Below, in pieces: positions 28,145 to 37,014 of a stretch of DNA of 64,000 nt. Position 1 is the stretch's first letter. Each line of letters begins with the position of its first letter. This stretch comes from Marinobacter sp. X15-166B. GTDB lineage: Bacteria; Pseudomonadota; Gammaproteobacteria; Pseudomonadales; Oleiphilaceae. The translations under genes and the position numbers were made by a program. The notes beneath the pieces are model-generated. The model searched no databases, was not told the DNA's origin, and saw nothing but the letters and a program-made list of their open reading frames with translations. The stretch covers positions 2,224,473-2,288,472 of the forward strand of contig NZ_MEIY01000001.1 in assembly GCF_001752365.1 (NCBI RefSeq), written 5' to 3'.

Positions 28145-28177
28145 AATGGGCTGGATGAGGCGTCAGACAAGGATGGC

Positions 28178-28726
28178 TCAGTGCTGGAGCAGTGCAAACC
28201 ACATCAACGCTCCCAGACTCGCGCCAATGATCGCGCCGGCGAACACATCGCTGGGGTAATGCAGTCCCAGCACGACCCGTGATACGGCCACACTGAGGGT
28301 AAAAGGAAGCACAACCCAGGCGATGGCTGGCGCGGTCAGTGCCAGCACGGTATTGAAGCACGCCGCGTGCAGGGTGTGTCCAGAAGGGAAGCTGTAGCGG
28401 TCAAGGGGAGGGGTGCCGCAACGGATGGCCGGGAAAGAAATAAACGGGCGCTCTCGGATGAGCCAGTGTTTCAGGGCCTTGTAGGTGAGGGCGCAGGCCA
28501 GTCCCGCCCCGGTCATACCCAGCGCAATGCCAAGGCCGTCGTCAGGGCGCAGCACCGGCAGGACCAAGATCAGCGCATACCACAACCAGCCATCACCCAG
28601 GCGGCTGATCACCTGGAAGTAATTGTGGATGGGGGTAAAGCGGAGCGACCGGTTGATGCGTTGACAGAGTGCATATTCCCGTTGATCCACCCGTTCAAAG
28701 AAGCGCCCGGCTCTGCTTGATGACAT
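28178..28726 (-). CDS. PAP2-superfamily membrane phosphatase
   Basis: A 182-residue integral membrane protein with the three lipid phosphatase motifs: KHWLIRERPF (KxxxxxxRP), YSFPSGHTLHAA (PSGH) and SRVVLGLHYPSDVFAG (SRxxxxxHxxxD). Such proteins dephosphorylate phosphatidate, undecaprenyl pyrophosphate or phosphatidylglycerophosphate. About four to five membrane helices are seen. The gene start overlaps the end of the broken glycosyltransferase gene by 32 bp, suggesting a common unit for lipid or glycolipid metabolism. Confidence 0.9.
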   Translation of the reverse strand: MSSSRAGRFFERVDQREYALCQRINRSLRFTPIHNYFQVISRLGDGWLWYALILVLPVLRPDDGLGIALGMTGAGLACALTYKALKHWLIRERPFISFPAIRCGTPPLDRYSFPSGHTLHAACFNTVLALTAPAIAWVVLPFTLSVAVSRVVLGLHYPSDVFAGAIIGASLGALMWFALLQH

Positions 28727-29913
28727 GGTGTTTGGCCTTTTTGGGTAAGTTGAATATCAGTTCTTCAAAACGTGCAATTTGCGTGTGCCAGTTCAGTTCC
28801 AGGGCGTCCAGTCGGGCTTGGGTGCGCACGCGCTGGCGCAGCGCGGGTATGCCCGCCAGTTTCATCGCCGCGTCAATAAAGGCGCTGTCGTTGCCCGGTT
28901 CGCAGACCAGCCCGTTGCGTTCGTGGTTGATGTGCTCGCGGGCCGCAGCGGACTTGAAGGCGGTGACCGCGAGACCGCTGGCCATGGCCTCGGTGACCAC
29001 ATTGCCAAACGTGTCGGTTTGACTGGGAAACAAAAACACATCCCCCGAGGCGTAGTGCCTTGCAAGGTCGTGGCCCTGCTTGACCCCGCAAAAAACATAG
29101 TCTGGGTGGCTGGTGCTTAACGGGTGTTTGAGCGGGCCGTCGCCCACCAGAATGAATCGGGCGCTTGGGTGCAAGCGGCGAATCCGCTCGAAGCAGGCCA
29201 CCGCCAGTTGCAGGATTTTTTTCCGCTGCCAGCCTGCCCACGTAAAGCACCGCGCAGCTGTCAGGCTGTAACCCCCACTGCGCCCGCAGTTGATGGTCCC
29301 GCTTGGCGGGTGAAAACTGCTGACAGTCCACGCCGCGACTCCATACGGCGGTGGGCTGAATGGCCATCGCACGCACGTTTGTTGCCACTTCTGCGGTTGG
29401 CACCAGGGTCATCTGGGTGCGGTTATGGAACCAGCGACCGTAGCGACACAACCAGGATTCCAGAAAGCGGACGCCGTAATAACGGCTGTAGGCATGGAAG
29501 TTGGTGTGAAAACCCGAACACAGATCAATACCGAGCTTGCGTGCGGCGATGGTTGCGGCCACCCCCAGCGGCCCTTGAGTCGCGACGTAAATGACATCGG
29601 GACGGCGTGCTTGCCATAGCCGGATGAGCACGGAGGAGCGCACCAGGCCAAAGCGCAAAGCTGTGTACCCCGGCAACGGGAAGCCACTCACCACGTACTC
29701 GTCGCTCAGCAGGCGGTTGTCGGCACTGCTGCGGTCACGACGGTTTTCGTGAGGCTGGCGGGGGCGAATCACGGACACGGTGTGGCCGCGCCGCAGCAGA
29801 CCGCGACGGAGGTGTTTCAGGGTGTTTGCCACGCCGTTGACGTCGGGCGCGAAGGTCTCCGACACGATGGCTATGTGGCGGCTTGGCCGTAGGTTTGGAG
29901 CTGGTTCTGGCAT
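28695..29913 (-). pseudogene. GT4-family glycosyltransferase, interrupted by a frameshift
   Basis: Two frames together encode one GT4-type glycosyltransferase of about 405 residues. The first part, from ATG 29913 (GGAG upstream), begins MPEPAPNLRPSRHIAIVSET and carries the acceptor-binding motif FAPDVNGVANTLKHLRRGL through VLYVGRLAAEKN. The second frame continues with QLAVACFERIRRLHPSARF, ILVGDGPLKHP and the donor-binding FPSQTDTFGNVVTEAMASG. The break falls at a run of seven A on the coding strand (29216-29222); with six A the frames join as AAEKILQLAV. It may be a real mutation, phase variation or a sequence error. It resembles alpha-mannosyl- or glucosyl-diacylglycerol-type transferases and overlaps the PAP2 gene. 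Confidence 0.85.
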
Positions 29914-30082
29914 CCCGGTTCTCCGGTAGAAGGTTGTCTGGATGGCGGCCATGCACTCAGACCTCTATCCTGAGACCATTCTGGAAAACGACAGTGACGC
30001 ACTCATGACAGTGCGATGACCGCTGCATGACACTCTATGGCCCTGGGCATTCATGGGGCAGAGGTTCTTAACGGGAGGAAGT

Positions 30083-31120
30083 ATGAAACAGCGTAAACTT
30101 GGCCACACGGATATCAGCGTCAGCGAGCTGTGCCTGGGCACCATGACCTGGGGAGAGCAGAACACCGAGGCCGAGGCCTGGGCGCAGCTTGACCTGGCCA
30201 CCGCCGAGGGGGTCAACTTTATCGACGCGGCGGAGATGTACCCGGTACCGCCGCGGCCAGAAACACAGGGGCTGACGGAGCAGTACCTGGGCAACTGGCT
30301 TGCCGCACGGGGCGGTCGGGAGCGGCTGGTGATCGCGACGAAAGTGGTGGGCCCCGGCGACAGCCTCGGCCACATCCGCAATGGCCCGCGCCTGACCGCC
30401 GCGCAGGTCCGGCACGCCTGCGACGCCAGCCTCCGGCGGTTGCAGACCGACTACATCGATTTGTACCAGGTGCACTGGCCGGATCGTAATACCAATTTTT
30501 TTGGCCGGCTTGGCTATGACCACGACCCGGCGGAAGACGCAACGCCCATCGAAGAGACCCTGGGGGCACTGGCGGAGCTGGTGCAGGCCGGCAAGGTCCG
30601 TCACATCGGGCTGTCCAACGAAACCCCCTGGGGGGTCATGGAGTATCTGCGCCTGGCTGAGAGCCACAACTGGCCCCGCCCGGTTGCCATTCAGAATCCG
30701 TACAACCTGCTGAACCGCTCATTCGAAGTAGGTCTGGCGGAGGTCGCCTGCCGTGAACAAGTGGGGTTGCTGGCCTATTCACCGCTGGCCTTCGGCGCTT
30801 TATCCGGCAAATACTTGCATGGCATGAAACCGGAAGGGGCGCGGCTGACCCTGTTCAGCCGTTTCAGCCGCTATACCGGCGAGCACAGCGACGCGGCGAT
30901 CCAGGCCTACGTGGAGCTGGCCCGAGCACACGGGCTGTCACCTGTGCACATGGCGCTGGCGTACGTCACCAGTCGCGGTTTCCTGACCAGTAACATCATC
31001 GGCGCAACCAGTGTGGCGCAGCTACGGGAAAACCTGGACTCTACCCGGGTGGTTCTCACTGACGAGGTGCTGACCGAGATCGAACAGTTGCATCAAATCT
31101 ATACTTACCCATGCCCCTGA
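30083..31120 (+). CDS. tas: Tas-like aldo/keto reductase
   Basis: NADPH-dependent aldo/keto reductase, 345 residues against 346 for E. coli Tas, a protein found by suppression of tyrosine auxotrophy. ATG 30083 follows GGGAGGAAG perfectly. The TIM-barrel catalytic tetrad is seen as Asp and Tyr in FIDAAEMYPVPPRPETQG, Lys in LVIATKVVGPG and His in DLYQVHWPDR. The FNxxNRSFEVGLAEV-like segment (NPYNLLNRSFEVGLAEV) and the C-terminal IYTYPCP are Tas-specific. The physiological substrate is not known. It is a single gene with its own upstream region. Confidence 0.93.
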   Translation: MKQRKLGHTDISVSELCLGTMTWGEQNTEAEAWAQLDLATAEGVNFIDAAEMYPVPPRPETQGLTEQYLGNWLAARGGRERLVIATKVVGPGDSLGHIRNGPRLTAAQVRHACDASLRRLQTDYIDLYQVHWPDRNTNFFGRLGYDHDPAEDATPIEETLGALAELVQAGKVRHIGLSNETPWGVMEYLRLAESHNWPRPVAIQNPYNLLNRSFEVGLAEVACREQVGLLAYSPLAFGALSGKYLHGMKPEGARLTLFSRFSRYTGEHSDAAIQAYVELARAHGLSPVHMALAYVTSRGFLTSNIIGATSVAQLRENLDSTRVVLTDEVLTEIEQLHQIYTYPCP

Positions 31121-31196
31121 CCGGGCGGCTGCCTGTGACCGGCACCCGGGGTGCCTGATGTTGCAGGGCGCTGGCCAATGCTCGCGCAACAGGCGG

Positions 31197-31235
31197 TTTC
31201 CGGTACAAAATGATTGCGGGGTTTTGTGCCGGAAA
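31197..31235. repeat. 14-bp inverted repeat downstream of tas
   Basis: TTTCCGGTACAAAA at 31197-31210 and TTTTGTGCCGGAAA at 31222-31235 form a 14-bp stem with a single T-G mismatch and an 11-base loop. It lies 76 bp after the tas stop and 86 bp before the next gene. No T run follows, so a terminator role is possible but not typical; an operator for the downstream gene is equally possible. Confidence 0.6.
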
Positions 31236-31321
31236 TCACATTAAAAATGGGTCGCCGGGTTAGACTTTAGCCGCAAGGGAACATAGAATTGTCGGCGTTC
31301 CCAAGGTGGCCTGCTCCCGTT

Positions 31322-31633
31322 ATGATAATCCGCATTTTCCTCGCACTTCTGGTGCTCAATCTGGTGACCTTTGTGGTTCGTGCAGAAGCGTCCGAGCAGA
31401 TTCACAAGGGTGCCCTGTCGGCCGATGTGTATGTGCTGCAGGAACAGATGTCGGGTGACTTCGAGCGCACCGAGCAGGACGAGTGGCTCCGTGTCGGCTC
31501 GCGCCTGCTGAACCTGGGGTTCAGCAAGTCCGCCCGGACCGGACGCAGCTACGCGTCGCACCCCGCACAAGCCGATCACGGCATTGCGTTGCTTCAGCAA
31601 GGTGCCTGCCTCAACCTGAAATGGAAGTTTTAA
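31322..31633 (+). CDS. small exported hypothetical protein
   Basis: A 103-residue product with a likely signal peptide: MIIRIFLALLVLNLVTFVVR then AEA, a plausible signal peptidase I site around residues 22-23. The mature part is about 80 residues, mostly polar, with no cysteine pair except one late Cys. I do not recognise the family. ATG 31322 is chosen because the signal peptide begins there, although its ribosome binding site is weak. A reading frame on the other strand covers the same bases but lacks any start context. Confidence is limited to the coherent signal peptide and the isolated position between tas and the CoA-transferase gene. Confidence 0.5.
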   Translation: MIIRIFLALLVLNLVTFVVRAEASEQIHKGALSADVYVLQEQMSGDFERTEQDEWLRVGSRLLNLGFSKSARTGRSYASHPAQADHGIALLQQGACLNLKWKF

Positions 31634-31754
31634 TCCCGCCTTTCCCCTCGGTCTGACCGCCCCGAAGAACCGTTAATAATCGTTGTTTGCCACCCCCAGC
31701 CGTGTGATGATTCCGCTAAACCTGTATCAGGTCTGGCCAGGGATGGAGGGGGCA

Positions 31755-33971
31755 ATGCCAGTGTCAAAACCTGTCGCGGTGAGCGATGAACACGCCTGCG
31801 TGGATGCGATCATCGCGCGAGTGGGCAAACACATCGTGCTGGGGTTGCCCCTGGGCTTGGGCAAACCGGTGCGGATTGTCAACGCACTCTATCGGCGAGC
31901 GCGCCAGGACCCGGAGCTTCAGCTGCATATTGTCACCGCGCTATCCATGCTCGCCCCGGTTGGCCAGTCGTCCTTGGAGCGGCGTTTTCTCAAGCCATTG
32001 GTGGCGCGTCTGTACAGTGACATCCCGGAACTGGAGTACGCCCGCGATGCAGCCCGGCAGCGGTTGCCCGCTAATGTCAAAGTGTCAGAGTTCTTTTTCA
32101 AAGCCGGCAGCGCCCTGACAAACCCTGATCAACAGCGCCATTACATGTGCACCAATTACACCCATGCCCTGCGCGACATACTCGCCCAGGGAGTGAACGT
32201 GGTGACCCAGCTGGTAGCCCCGTCGCTCACGGCCGGGGATCAGGTCAGCCTCAGCTGTAACCCCGATCTGAGTCTGGACCTGTTCCCCGAGTTGCGCGCC
32301 CGTGAACAGCAGGGCGCGCCGGTGGCCCTGGTGGCCGAAGTGAACGCTAACCTGCCCTATATGGGCCGTGATGCCGAGGTGCCTGCCGCTACTTTTGATC
32401 TGCTGTTTGCCTGCCCGTCCACAGAGTATCCGTTGTTTTCAGTGCCCCAGATGGCCGTCAGTCAGGCCGACCACGCCATCGGGTTTTACGCCAGCACCTT
32501 GCTGAAAGACGGTGGCACCTTGCAGGTGGGGATCGGTTCGTTGGGAACGGCACTGGTGCACAGCACGATTGTACGTCATACCCGTAATGCCCAGTGGCGG
32601 CGTGTGTATCAGACGCTGAATGTCGCTGCGCGCTTTCCGCTCGCGCAGCGGATCGGCGGTGATGACGTGTTCCGGCAGGGACTCTATGGCTGCAGTGAAA
32701 TGCTGGTTGACGGTTTTCTGCAGCTGCTTGAAGCGGGGGTGCTCACCCGTGAGGTCTACGGCCATGCCCGCCTGCAGGAGCTGGTCAATGCAGGCGCAAT
32801 TGCCCCCGAGGTATCCATGGCGACCCTCGATTGTTTGCGTGCCGAACGGCTGATTGAGTCGCCGATGCGAGCCAGAGATGTGCAGTGGTTGCAACACCAC
32901 GGAGTGTTCCACCAGGCGGTGACGTTCCGTGATGGCCTGCTGGTGGCGGGTGGACAGTCGGTGGTGCCTGATCTGGACAGTGCCCGGGCCCGACAGCAGA
33001 TGGCGACCAGTGTCTTGGGGCAGCGCCTGGCGGGTGGCACGGTCCTGCACGGCGGCTTTTTTCTGGGACCGAATGATTTTTATCGGCGGTTGCGGACCTT
33101 GCCAGCGAAGGTGCGGGATAAAATATGCATGACCAGTGTCAACTACATCAACCATTTGTATGACCACCGCTTCGGGTTGCAGGCGCTGAAAGTCGCCCAG
33201 CGGCGCGAGAGCCGTCTGATCAATTCGGCGATGATCTGTACCCTCGGTGGGGCAGTGGTGTCGGACGGCCTCGACGATGGCCGCGTGGTCAGCGGTGTGG
33301 GCGGACAGTACAATTTTGTGGCCATGGCCCACGAACTGCCAGCCGCCCGCTCCATTATCTGTCTCAGAAGTACCCGGAAATCCGCCGGCAAGACGGTGTC
33401 CAACATCGTCTTCCATTACGGGCATTGCACCATACCCCGTCATTTGAGGGATATCGTGATTACCGAATACGGCATCGCCGACCTGCGAGGACGGTCCGAT
33501 GAAACGGTCTGTTTGCAGCTGATCCGCATCGCTGATGCCCGCTTTCAGGCCGAACTCTTGAAACAGGCCCAAAAGGCGGGCAAGGTGGCCGCGGAATTCA
33601 AACTGCCCGCGGACTGGCGCAAGAATACCCCGGCGGCCCTGGCGCAGGCCTTCGGTTGTGAAGAGTACGCCGGAATGTTTCCCGAGTTTCCTTTTGGCAC
33701 TGACCTGACCGGTCAGGAGCGCACCCTGGCCAAAGCCCTGGGCCGATTACAGGCGGTAACCGCGACCCGACGTGGTAAACTGGTCACACTCTGGCGCGCG
33801 CTGATGCACTCAGGCGATCACTCCGGGCTGGAACCCTTGCTCCAACGCATGCAGCTGAGTCGGCCCACGGGCCTGCGTGCGCGGCTGGATCGGCGTCTGT
33901 TAACATACGCCTTGCGCGAGCTCATCTCGTCCGTTTCAACCCCTGTCCCCAAAGGAACCACGAATTCGTAA
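31755..33971 (+). CDS. acetyl-CoA hydrolase/transferase family protein, long form
   Basis: Family I CoA-transferase-like enzymes move CoA between carboxylates or hydrolyse acetyl-CoA. ATG 31755 is chosen for GGAGGGGG just before it, giving 738 residues, longer than the 430-550 of classic SucC-/Cat1-type enzymes. The C-terminal catalytic-type domain is recognisable: VSGVGGQYNFVAMAHELPAA, SIICLRSTRKSAGKTVSNIV and VITEYGIADLRGRSDE. An N-terminal half resembling the acetyl-CoA hydrolase N domain (IVLGLPLGLGKPVRIVNALY) precedes it. Such long forms occur in marine gammaproteobacteria, with unknown substrate. It shares 1 bp (TAATG) with the FKBP gene, so the two are translationally linked. Confidence 0.87.
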   Translation: MPVSKPVAVSDEHACVDAIIARVGKHIVLGLPLGLGKPVRIVNALYRRARQDPELQLHIVTALSMLAPVGQSSLERRFLKPLVARLYSDIPELEYARDAARQRLPANVKVSEFFFKAGSALTNPDQQRHYMCTNYTHALRDILAQGVNVVTQLVAPSLTAGDQVSLSCNPDLSLDLFPELRAREQQGAPVALVAEVNANLPYMGRDAEVPAATFDLLFACPSTEYPLFSVPQMAVSQADHAIGFYASTLLKDGGTLQVGIGSLGTALVHSTIVRHTRNAQWRRVYQTLNVAARFPLAQRIGGDDVFRQGLYGCSEMLVDGFLQLLEAGVLTREVYGHARLQELVNAGAIAPEVSMATLDCLRAERLIESPMRARDVQWLQHHGVFHQAVTFRDGLLVAGGQSVVPDLDSARARQQMATSVLGQRLAGGTVLHGGFFLGPNDFYRRLRTLPAKVRDKICMTSVNYINHLYDHRFGLQALKVAQRRESRLINSAMICTLGGAVVSDGLDDGRVVSGVGGQYNFVAMAHELPAARSIICLRSTRKSAGKTVSNIVFHYGHCTIPRHLRDIVITEYGIADLRGRSDETVCLQLIRIADARFQAELLKQAQKAGKVAAEFKLPADWRKNTPAALAQAFGCEEYAGMFPEFPFGTDLTGQERTLAKALGRLQAVTATRRGKLVTLWRALMHSGDHSGLEPLLQRMQLSRPTGLRARLDRRLLTYALRELISSVSTPVPKGTTNS

Positions 33972-34429
33972 TGCAAAAATCAGCCGTATACACCGTTCAT
34001 TATCGTCTTAAAGATCAGCAGGGAAAGGTGGTCGATACCTCCGAGGGCAGTGAACCCCTGCACTTTTTGCTGGGCACGGACCGTGTCATCAAGGGTATTC
34101 AGGAAGCCGTCCGTGATCGCGGTCCCGGCGATTGCCTGGAAGTGACCATCCCCCCGGCAATGGCGTACGGTGAGCATCAGGCCGAGCTGGTACGCAAGGT
34201 GCCGCGTTCGGCGTTTGAGGGCGTAGAGAATCTGCACGTTGGTATGATTTTTCAGACCAATACTGCCGCGGAGGCTCAGGTGGTAAAGGTGGTGGGCATT
34301 GACGGCAACCTCATTCGGGTGGACGCCAATCATCCACTGGCGGGACTGACGTTGTATTTTGAGCTGGAAATTGTCGCCCGGCGCGACGCCAGCGAAGATG
34401 AAATTGAAGCCGGTATGCCCTTGTATTGA
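33971..34429 (+). CDS. FKBP-type peptidyl-prolyl isomerase, SlyD-like
   Basis: A 152-residue cytoplasmic protein of the SlyD/FkpB type: an FKBP domain interrupted by an IF (insert-in-flap) chaperone domain. Seen are HYRLKDQQGKVVDTSEGSEP, the flap PGDCLEVTIPPAMAYGE and the closing HPLAGLTLYFELEIVA, which is very like SlyD. It lacks SlyD's C-terminal histidine/cysteine-rich metal tail, so a nickel role is unlikely. It starts at the stop codon of the CoA-transferase gene. Confidence 0.9.
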   Translation: MQKSAVYTVHYRLKDQQGKVVDTSEGSEPLHFLLGTDRVIKGIQEAVRDRGPGDCLEVTIPPAMAYGEHQAELVRKVPRSAFEGVENLHVGMIFQTNTAAEAQVVKVVGIDGNLIRVDANHPLAGLTLYFELEIVARRDASEDEIEAGMPLY

Positions 34430-34459
34430 GAGCTTAAAATGACCGGCTCAGTGGTGATG

Positions 34460-34477
34460 GTGTCACAGGGTGTTACA
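34460..34477 (+). promoter_or_regulatory. tandem 8-bp repeats upstream of rstA-like gene
   Basis: GTGTCACA at 34460-34467 and GTGTTACA at 34470-34477 are direct repeats with a 10-bp period, the spacing used by OmpR-family regulators that bind as head-to-tail dimers. The GTTACA core is like the second half of the known E. coli RstA box. A TATAAA at 34521-34526 could be the -10. Regulation by the adjacent response regulator is an inference. Confidence 0.45.
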
Positions 34478-34645
34478 ATCGGGTGGGCCGAGGTATAGTT
34501 TTGAGGGATATTTGAAACGTTATAAAAACAACCGGTCTTCTTAACCGCAACGGGACTCAGGCGACCGGCCTGGGGTTAACAGGAAGAATCGGGAAATGTC
34601 GGGCGACGCGGATAAGCGAGGCCTCCCTGGAATAATAAGATAGAG

Positions 34646-35371
34646 ATGGATGGTGTGGAACAGACAAATGAAAGTTGGCGGATCCTCATTGTAGAGGACG
34701 ACGAGCGGCTGGCGAACCTCACCCGCGAGTACCTTGAGTCAAACGGACTTTCCGTGACCGTGGAAAATCATGGTGGTCGCGCCGTTGAGCGTATCAAGAA
34801 TGAACAGCCCGACCTGGTGGTTCTGGATCTGATGCTGCCGGGTGAAGACGGACTTTCTATTTGTCGGCGGGTGCGACCGGTGTATGCCGGTCCGATCATT
34901 GTGCTGACGGCGCGCACTGACGATCTGGATCAGGTGCTTGGACTGGAAATGGGCGCCGATGATTACATCGGCAAGCCGGTGCAGCCGCGGGTGCTGTTGG
35001 CGCGCATCCGCGCACAGCTGCGACGGGTGTCCGAGAGCAGCGGTGCAGGGGACGGCGAAGAGCCAGTGCGGCTTCAGTTCAATGAGCTGGTGGTGGATCG
35101 ATCCATGCGTGAAGCCTGGCTCAATGATGTGAGCATCGATCTGACCAGTGCCGAGTTTGATTTACTGTGGCTGCTGGCAAGCAGCGCGGGACGGATCCTG
35201 AGCCGGGAAGAAATATTCACTGCGCTCAGAGGTATTGAATACGACGGCCAGGACCGGTCGATTGACGTGCGGGTGTCCCGCATCCGGCCGAAAATCGGGG
35301 ACGATCCGGTACACCCCCGGCGTATCAAGACCGTGCGCAGCAAAGGCTATCTGTTCGTGAAAGAAGCCTGA
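34646..35371 (+). CDS. rstA: OmpR-family response regulator, RstA-like
   Basis: A 241-residue DNA-binding response regulator. The receiver domain (about 10-125) has acid pocket EDDE, the phospho-acceptor Asp in LVVLDLMLPGEDG (about residue 58), Thr in IVLTARTDD and Lys in YIGKPVQPRV. The C-terminal winged helix (about 140-238) includes FDLLWLLASSAGRILSREE and RSIDVRVSRIRPKIGDDP. The pattern follows RstA closely. It lies 4 bp before the histidine kinase gene. The long 216-bp upstream gap carries possible own binding sites. Confidence 0.92.
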   Translation: MDGVEQTNESWRILIVEDDERLANLTREYLESNGLSVTVENHGGRAVERIKNEQPDLVVLDLMLPGEDGLSICRRVRPVYAGPIIVLTARTDDLDQVLGLEMGADDYIGKPVQPRVLLARIRAQLRRVSESSGAGDGEEPVRLQFNELVVDRSMREAWLNDVSIDLTSAEFDLLWLLASSAGRILSREEIFTALRGIEYDGQDRSIDVRVSRIRPKIGDDPVHPRRIKTVRSKGYLFVKEA

Positions 35372-35375
35372 TGCA

Positions 35376-36950
35376 GTGACTGCAACGCCTAAGGCCTTCC
35401 TGAACCTGTATGCCCGCCTGGCCGTTCTGGTCGCCTTTGTGCTGGCCCTTTCTCTGGGGGTGTTCTGGGGCATCAACTCGGTTCGGTTGCAGGCCTGGAA
35501 CGAGCATTATCCGGCGCCGCTGATGCGGTGGCTCGCCAGCATGCCGTCCCCCGAGTCGCGTTACCAATGGCTCAGCGATTATTATGACTTCACCGTCCTG
35601 GACGCACCCGCCGGCGGCCTCAGCCGGCGGGTTCAGGAGCGGCTTGGTTACGGCCAGGTGGTGGCGCTGGAGAACAGCCTCGGTCTGCGGGTGTTGGTGC
35701 AAGCCCGCAACGGCGATATTCAGGGCATGTTGTTCCGATCCGTTTATCGGGATGTGGCCGAGTCGATTGCGTTAATTACCCTGTGGCATCTGAACGAAGT
35801 TCCGGAGGCCGCCCGCGAGCATGTGCTGGCCGAGTTGTCCCGGGCCCTGCAGGTGGGGCTGGTGACCGTGCGTGATGACGCGATGATTCCCCCGGCGGCG
35901 GTGTTGCAGCGGGTTTCTGAGCGTGGCCTGGCCTTCTATCGGGACTCCGCTGGCCATGGTCGTGTGCTGATGCGTCTGGATGATGGCACACTGGTGCACC
36001 AAGCGGTGCCGGCCCCGTTTAACCCCTGGTCGCTGCCGGTGGTGGCGCTGAGTGTGATCCTGGCGGCGCTTTCAGTCGCGCTGCTGCTGTACCTGGCGTT
36101 GCGCATTCTGGATCGCAACCTGCAAGCTGCCGAGTCTGTGGCGGCACGCATTGCCCGTGGCGACCTGAGCGCGCGGATGGAGGCGCAACCGGCGGATCTG
36201 GTGTACCGGCTGGCGGCCGCGTTCAATGGCATGGCCGAGCATATCCAGCGGTTGGTCGGGGTGCAACGGGAGATGATACACGCCGTCTCTCACGAATTGC
36301 GGACCCCGGTCGCACGCATCCGCTTTGGCGTCCAGATGATCGAAAGCAGTAACAGCCCCGAAACCCTGCACCGACAGCTGGAAGGCATAGACGGCGATAT
36401 CCAGGAGCTGGATGAGCTGATCGACGAGATTCTGACCTACGCGCGGCTGGAGCAGGGCGGCCCTGTGTTCGCGTTGGTGGAATCTTCGGTGGCCGATATA
36501 GTGCGCCAGGTTGTGGCGGAGCAACAGCAGGTGAAGCCCGGTATTGCCATCCGTGCTGATTTTGCCGGAGAGGCGGCGCAAGGTGCGCTGGCCGAGGTAG
36601 AGCCTCGCTACCTGCACCGGGCCATTCAGAATCTGGTGGGCAACGCGGCCCGCTATGCCGAAAGCGAAGTGCGGGTACGTTGTCGGCTGGACGCAGAGAA
36701 TTGCCGTATTGACGTCGAAGACGACGGTGCCGGCATCCCGGAGGCGGACTGGGAGAAAGTGTTCACGGCGTTTTCCCGGCTGGACGACAGTCGGACGCGG
36801 ACTTCAGGCGGTTATGGGCTGGGGTTGTCCATCGTGCGGCGCATTCTTTACTGGCACAACGGTCAGGCGTTCGTCGGGCGCAGCGACGCCCTGGGTGGTG
36901 CGCAATTCAGTCTGGTGTGGCCACGCCGCCAAGGTGGCGCGGCCGGGTGA
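35376..36950 (+). CDS. rstB: sensor histidine kinase, RstB-like
   Basis: Inner-membrane histidine kinase of 524 residues, partner of the preceding response regulator. GTG 35376 is the start. Membrane helices lie at about 10-35 (VLVAFVLALSLGVFW) and 217-240 (VVALSVILAALSVALLLYLA) with a periplasmic sensor region of about 180 residues between them. HAMP follows (ESVAARIARGDLSARM), then the H-box AVSHELRTPVARIRFG, the N-box NLVGNAARYAES, the G1 box DDGAGIPEADWE and the G2 box GYGLGLSIVRRI. The signal sensed is not known; RstB in enterics responds to Mg and acid via PhoPQ. Confidence 0.92.
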   Translation: MTATPKAFLNLYARLAVLVAFVLALSLGVFWGINSVRLQAWNEHYPAPLMRWLASMPSPESRYQWLSDYYDFTVLDAPAGGLSRRVQERLGYGQVVALENSLGLRVLVQARNGDIQGMLFRSVYRDVAESIALITLWHLNEVPEAAREHVLAELSRALQVGLVTVRDDAMIPPAAVLQRVSERGLAFYRDSAGHGRVLMRLDDGTLVHQAVPAPFNPWSLPVVALSVILAALSVALLLYLALRILDRNLQAAESVAARIARGDLSARMEAQPADLVYRLAAAFNGMAEHIQRLVGVQREMIHAVSHELRTPVARIRFGVQMIESSNSPETLHRQLEGIDGDIQELDELIDEILTYARLEQGGPVFALVESSVADIVRQVVAEQQQVKPGIAIRADFAGEAAQGALAEVEPRYLHRAIQNLVGNAARYAESEVRVRCRLDAENCRIDVEDDGAGIPEADWEKVFTAFSRLDDSRTRTSGGYGLGLSIVRRILYWHNGQAFVGRSDALGGAQFSLVWPRRQGGAAG

Positions 36951-37014
36951 CAACCGGCGGCTGGCTTCGCATGGGGCGAGCCTGTCAGCAACCGGCTGCG
37001 ATGGCGTGACTGCC

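Noticed and set aside
31241..31600. Minus-strand gene opposite the small exported protein
   Set aside because: It has no start context and no recognisable feature, whereas the plus-strand frame encodes a coherent signal peptide.
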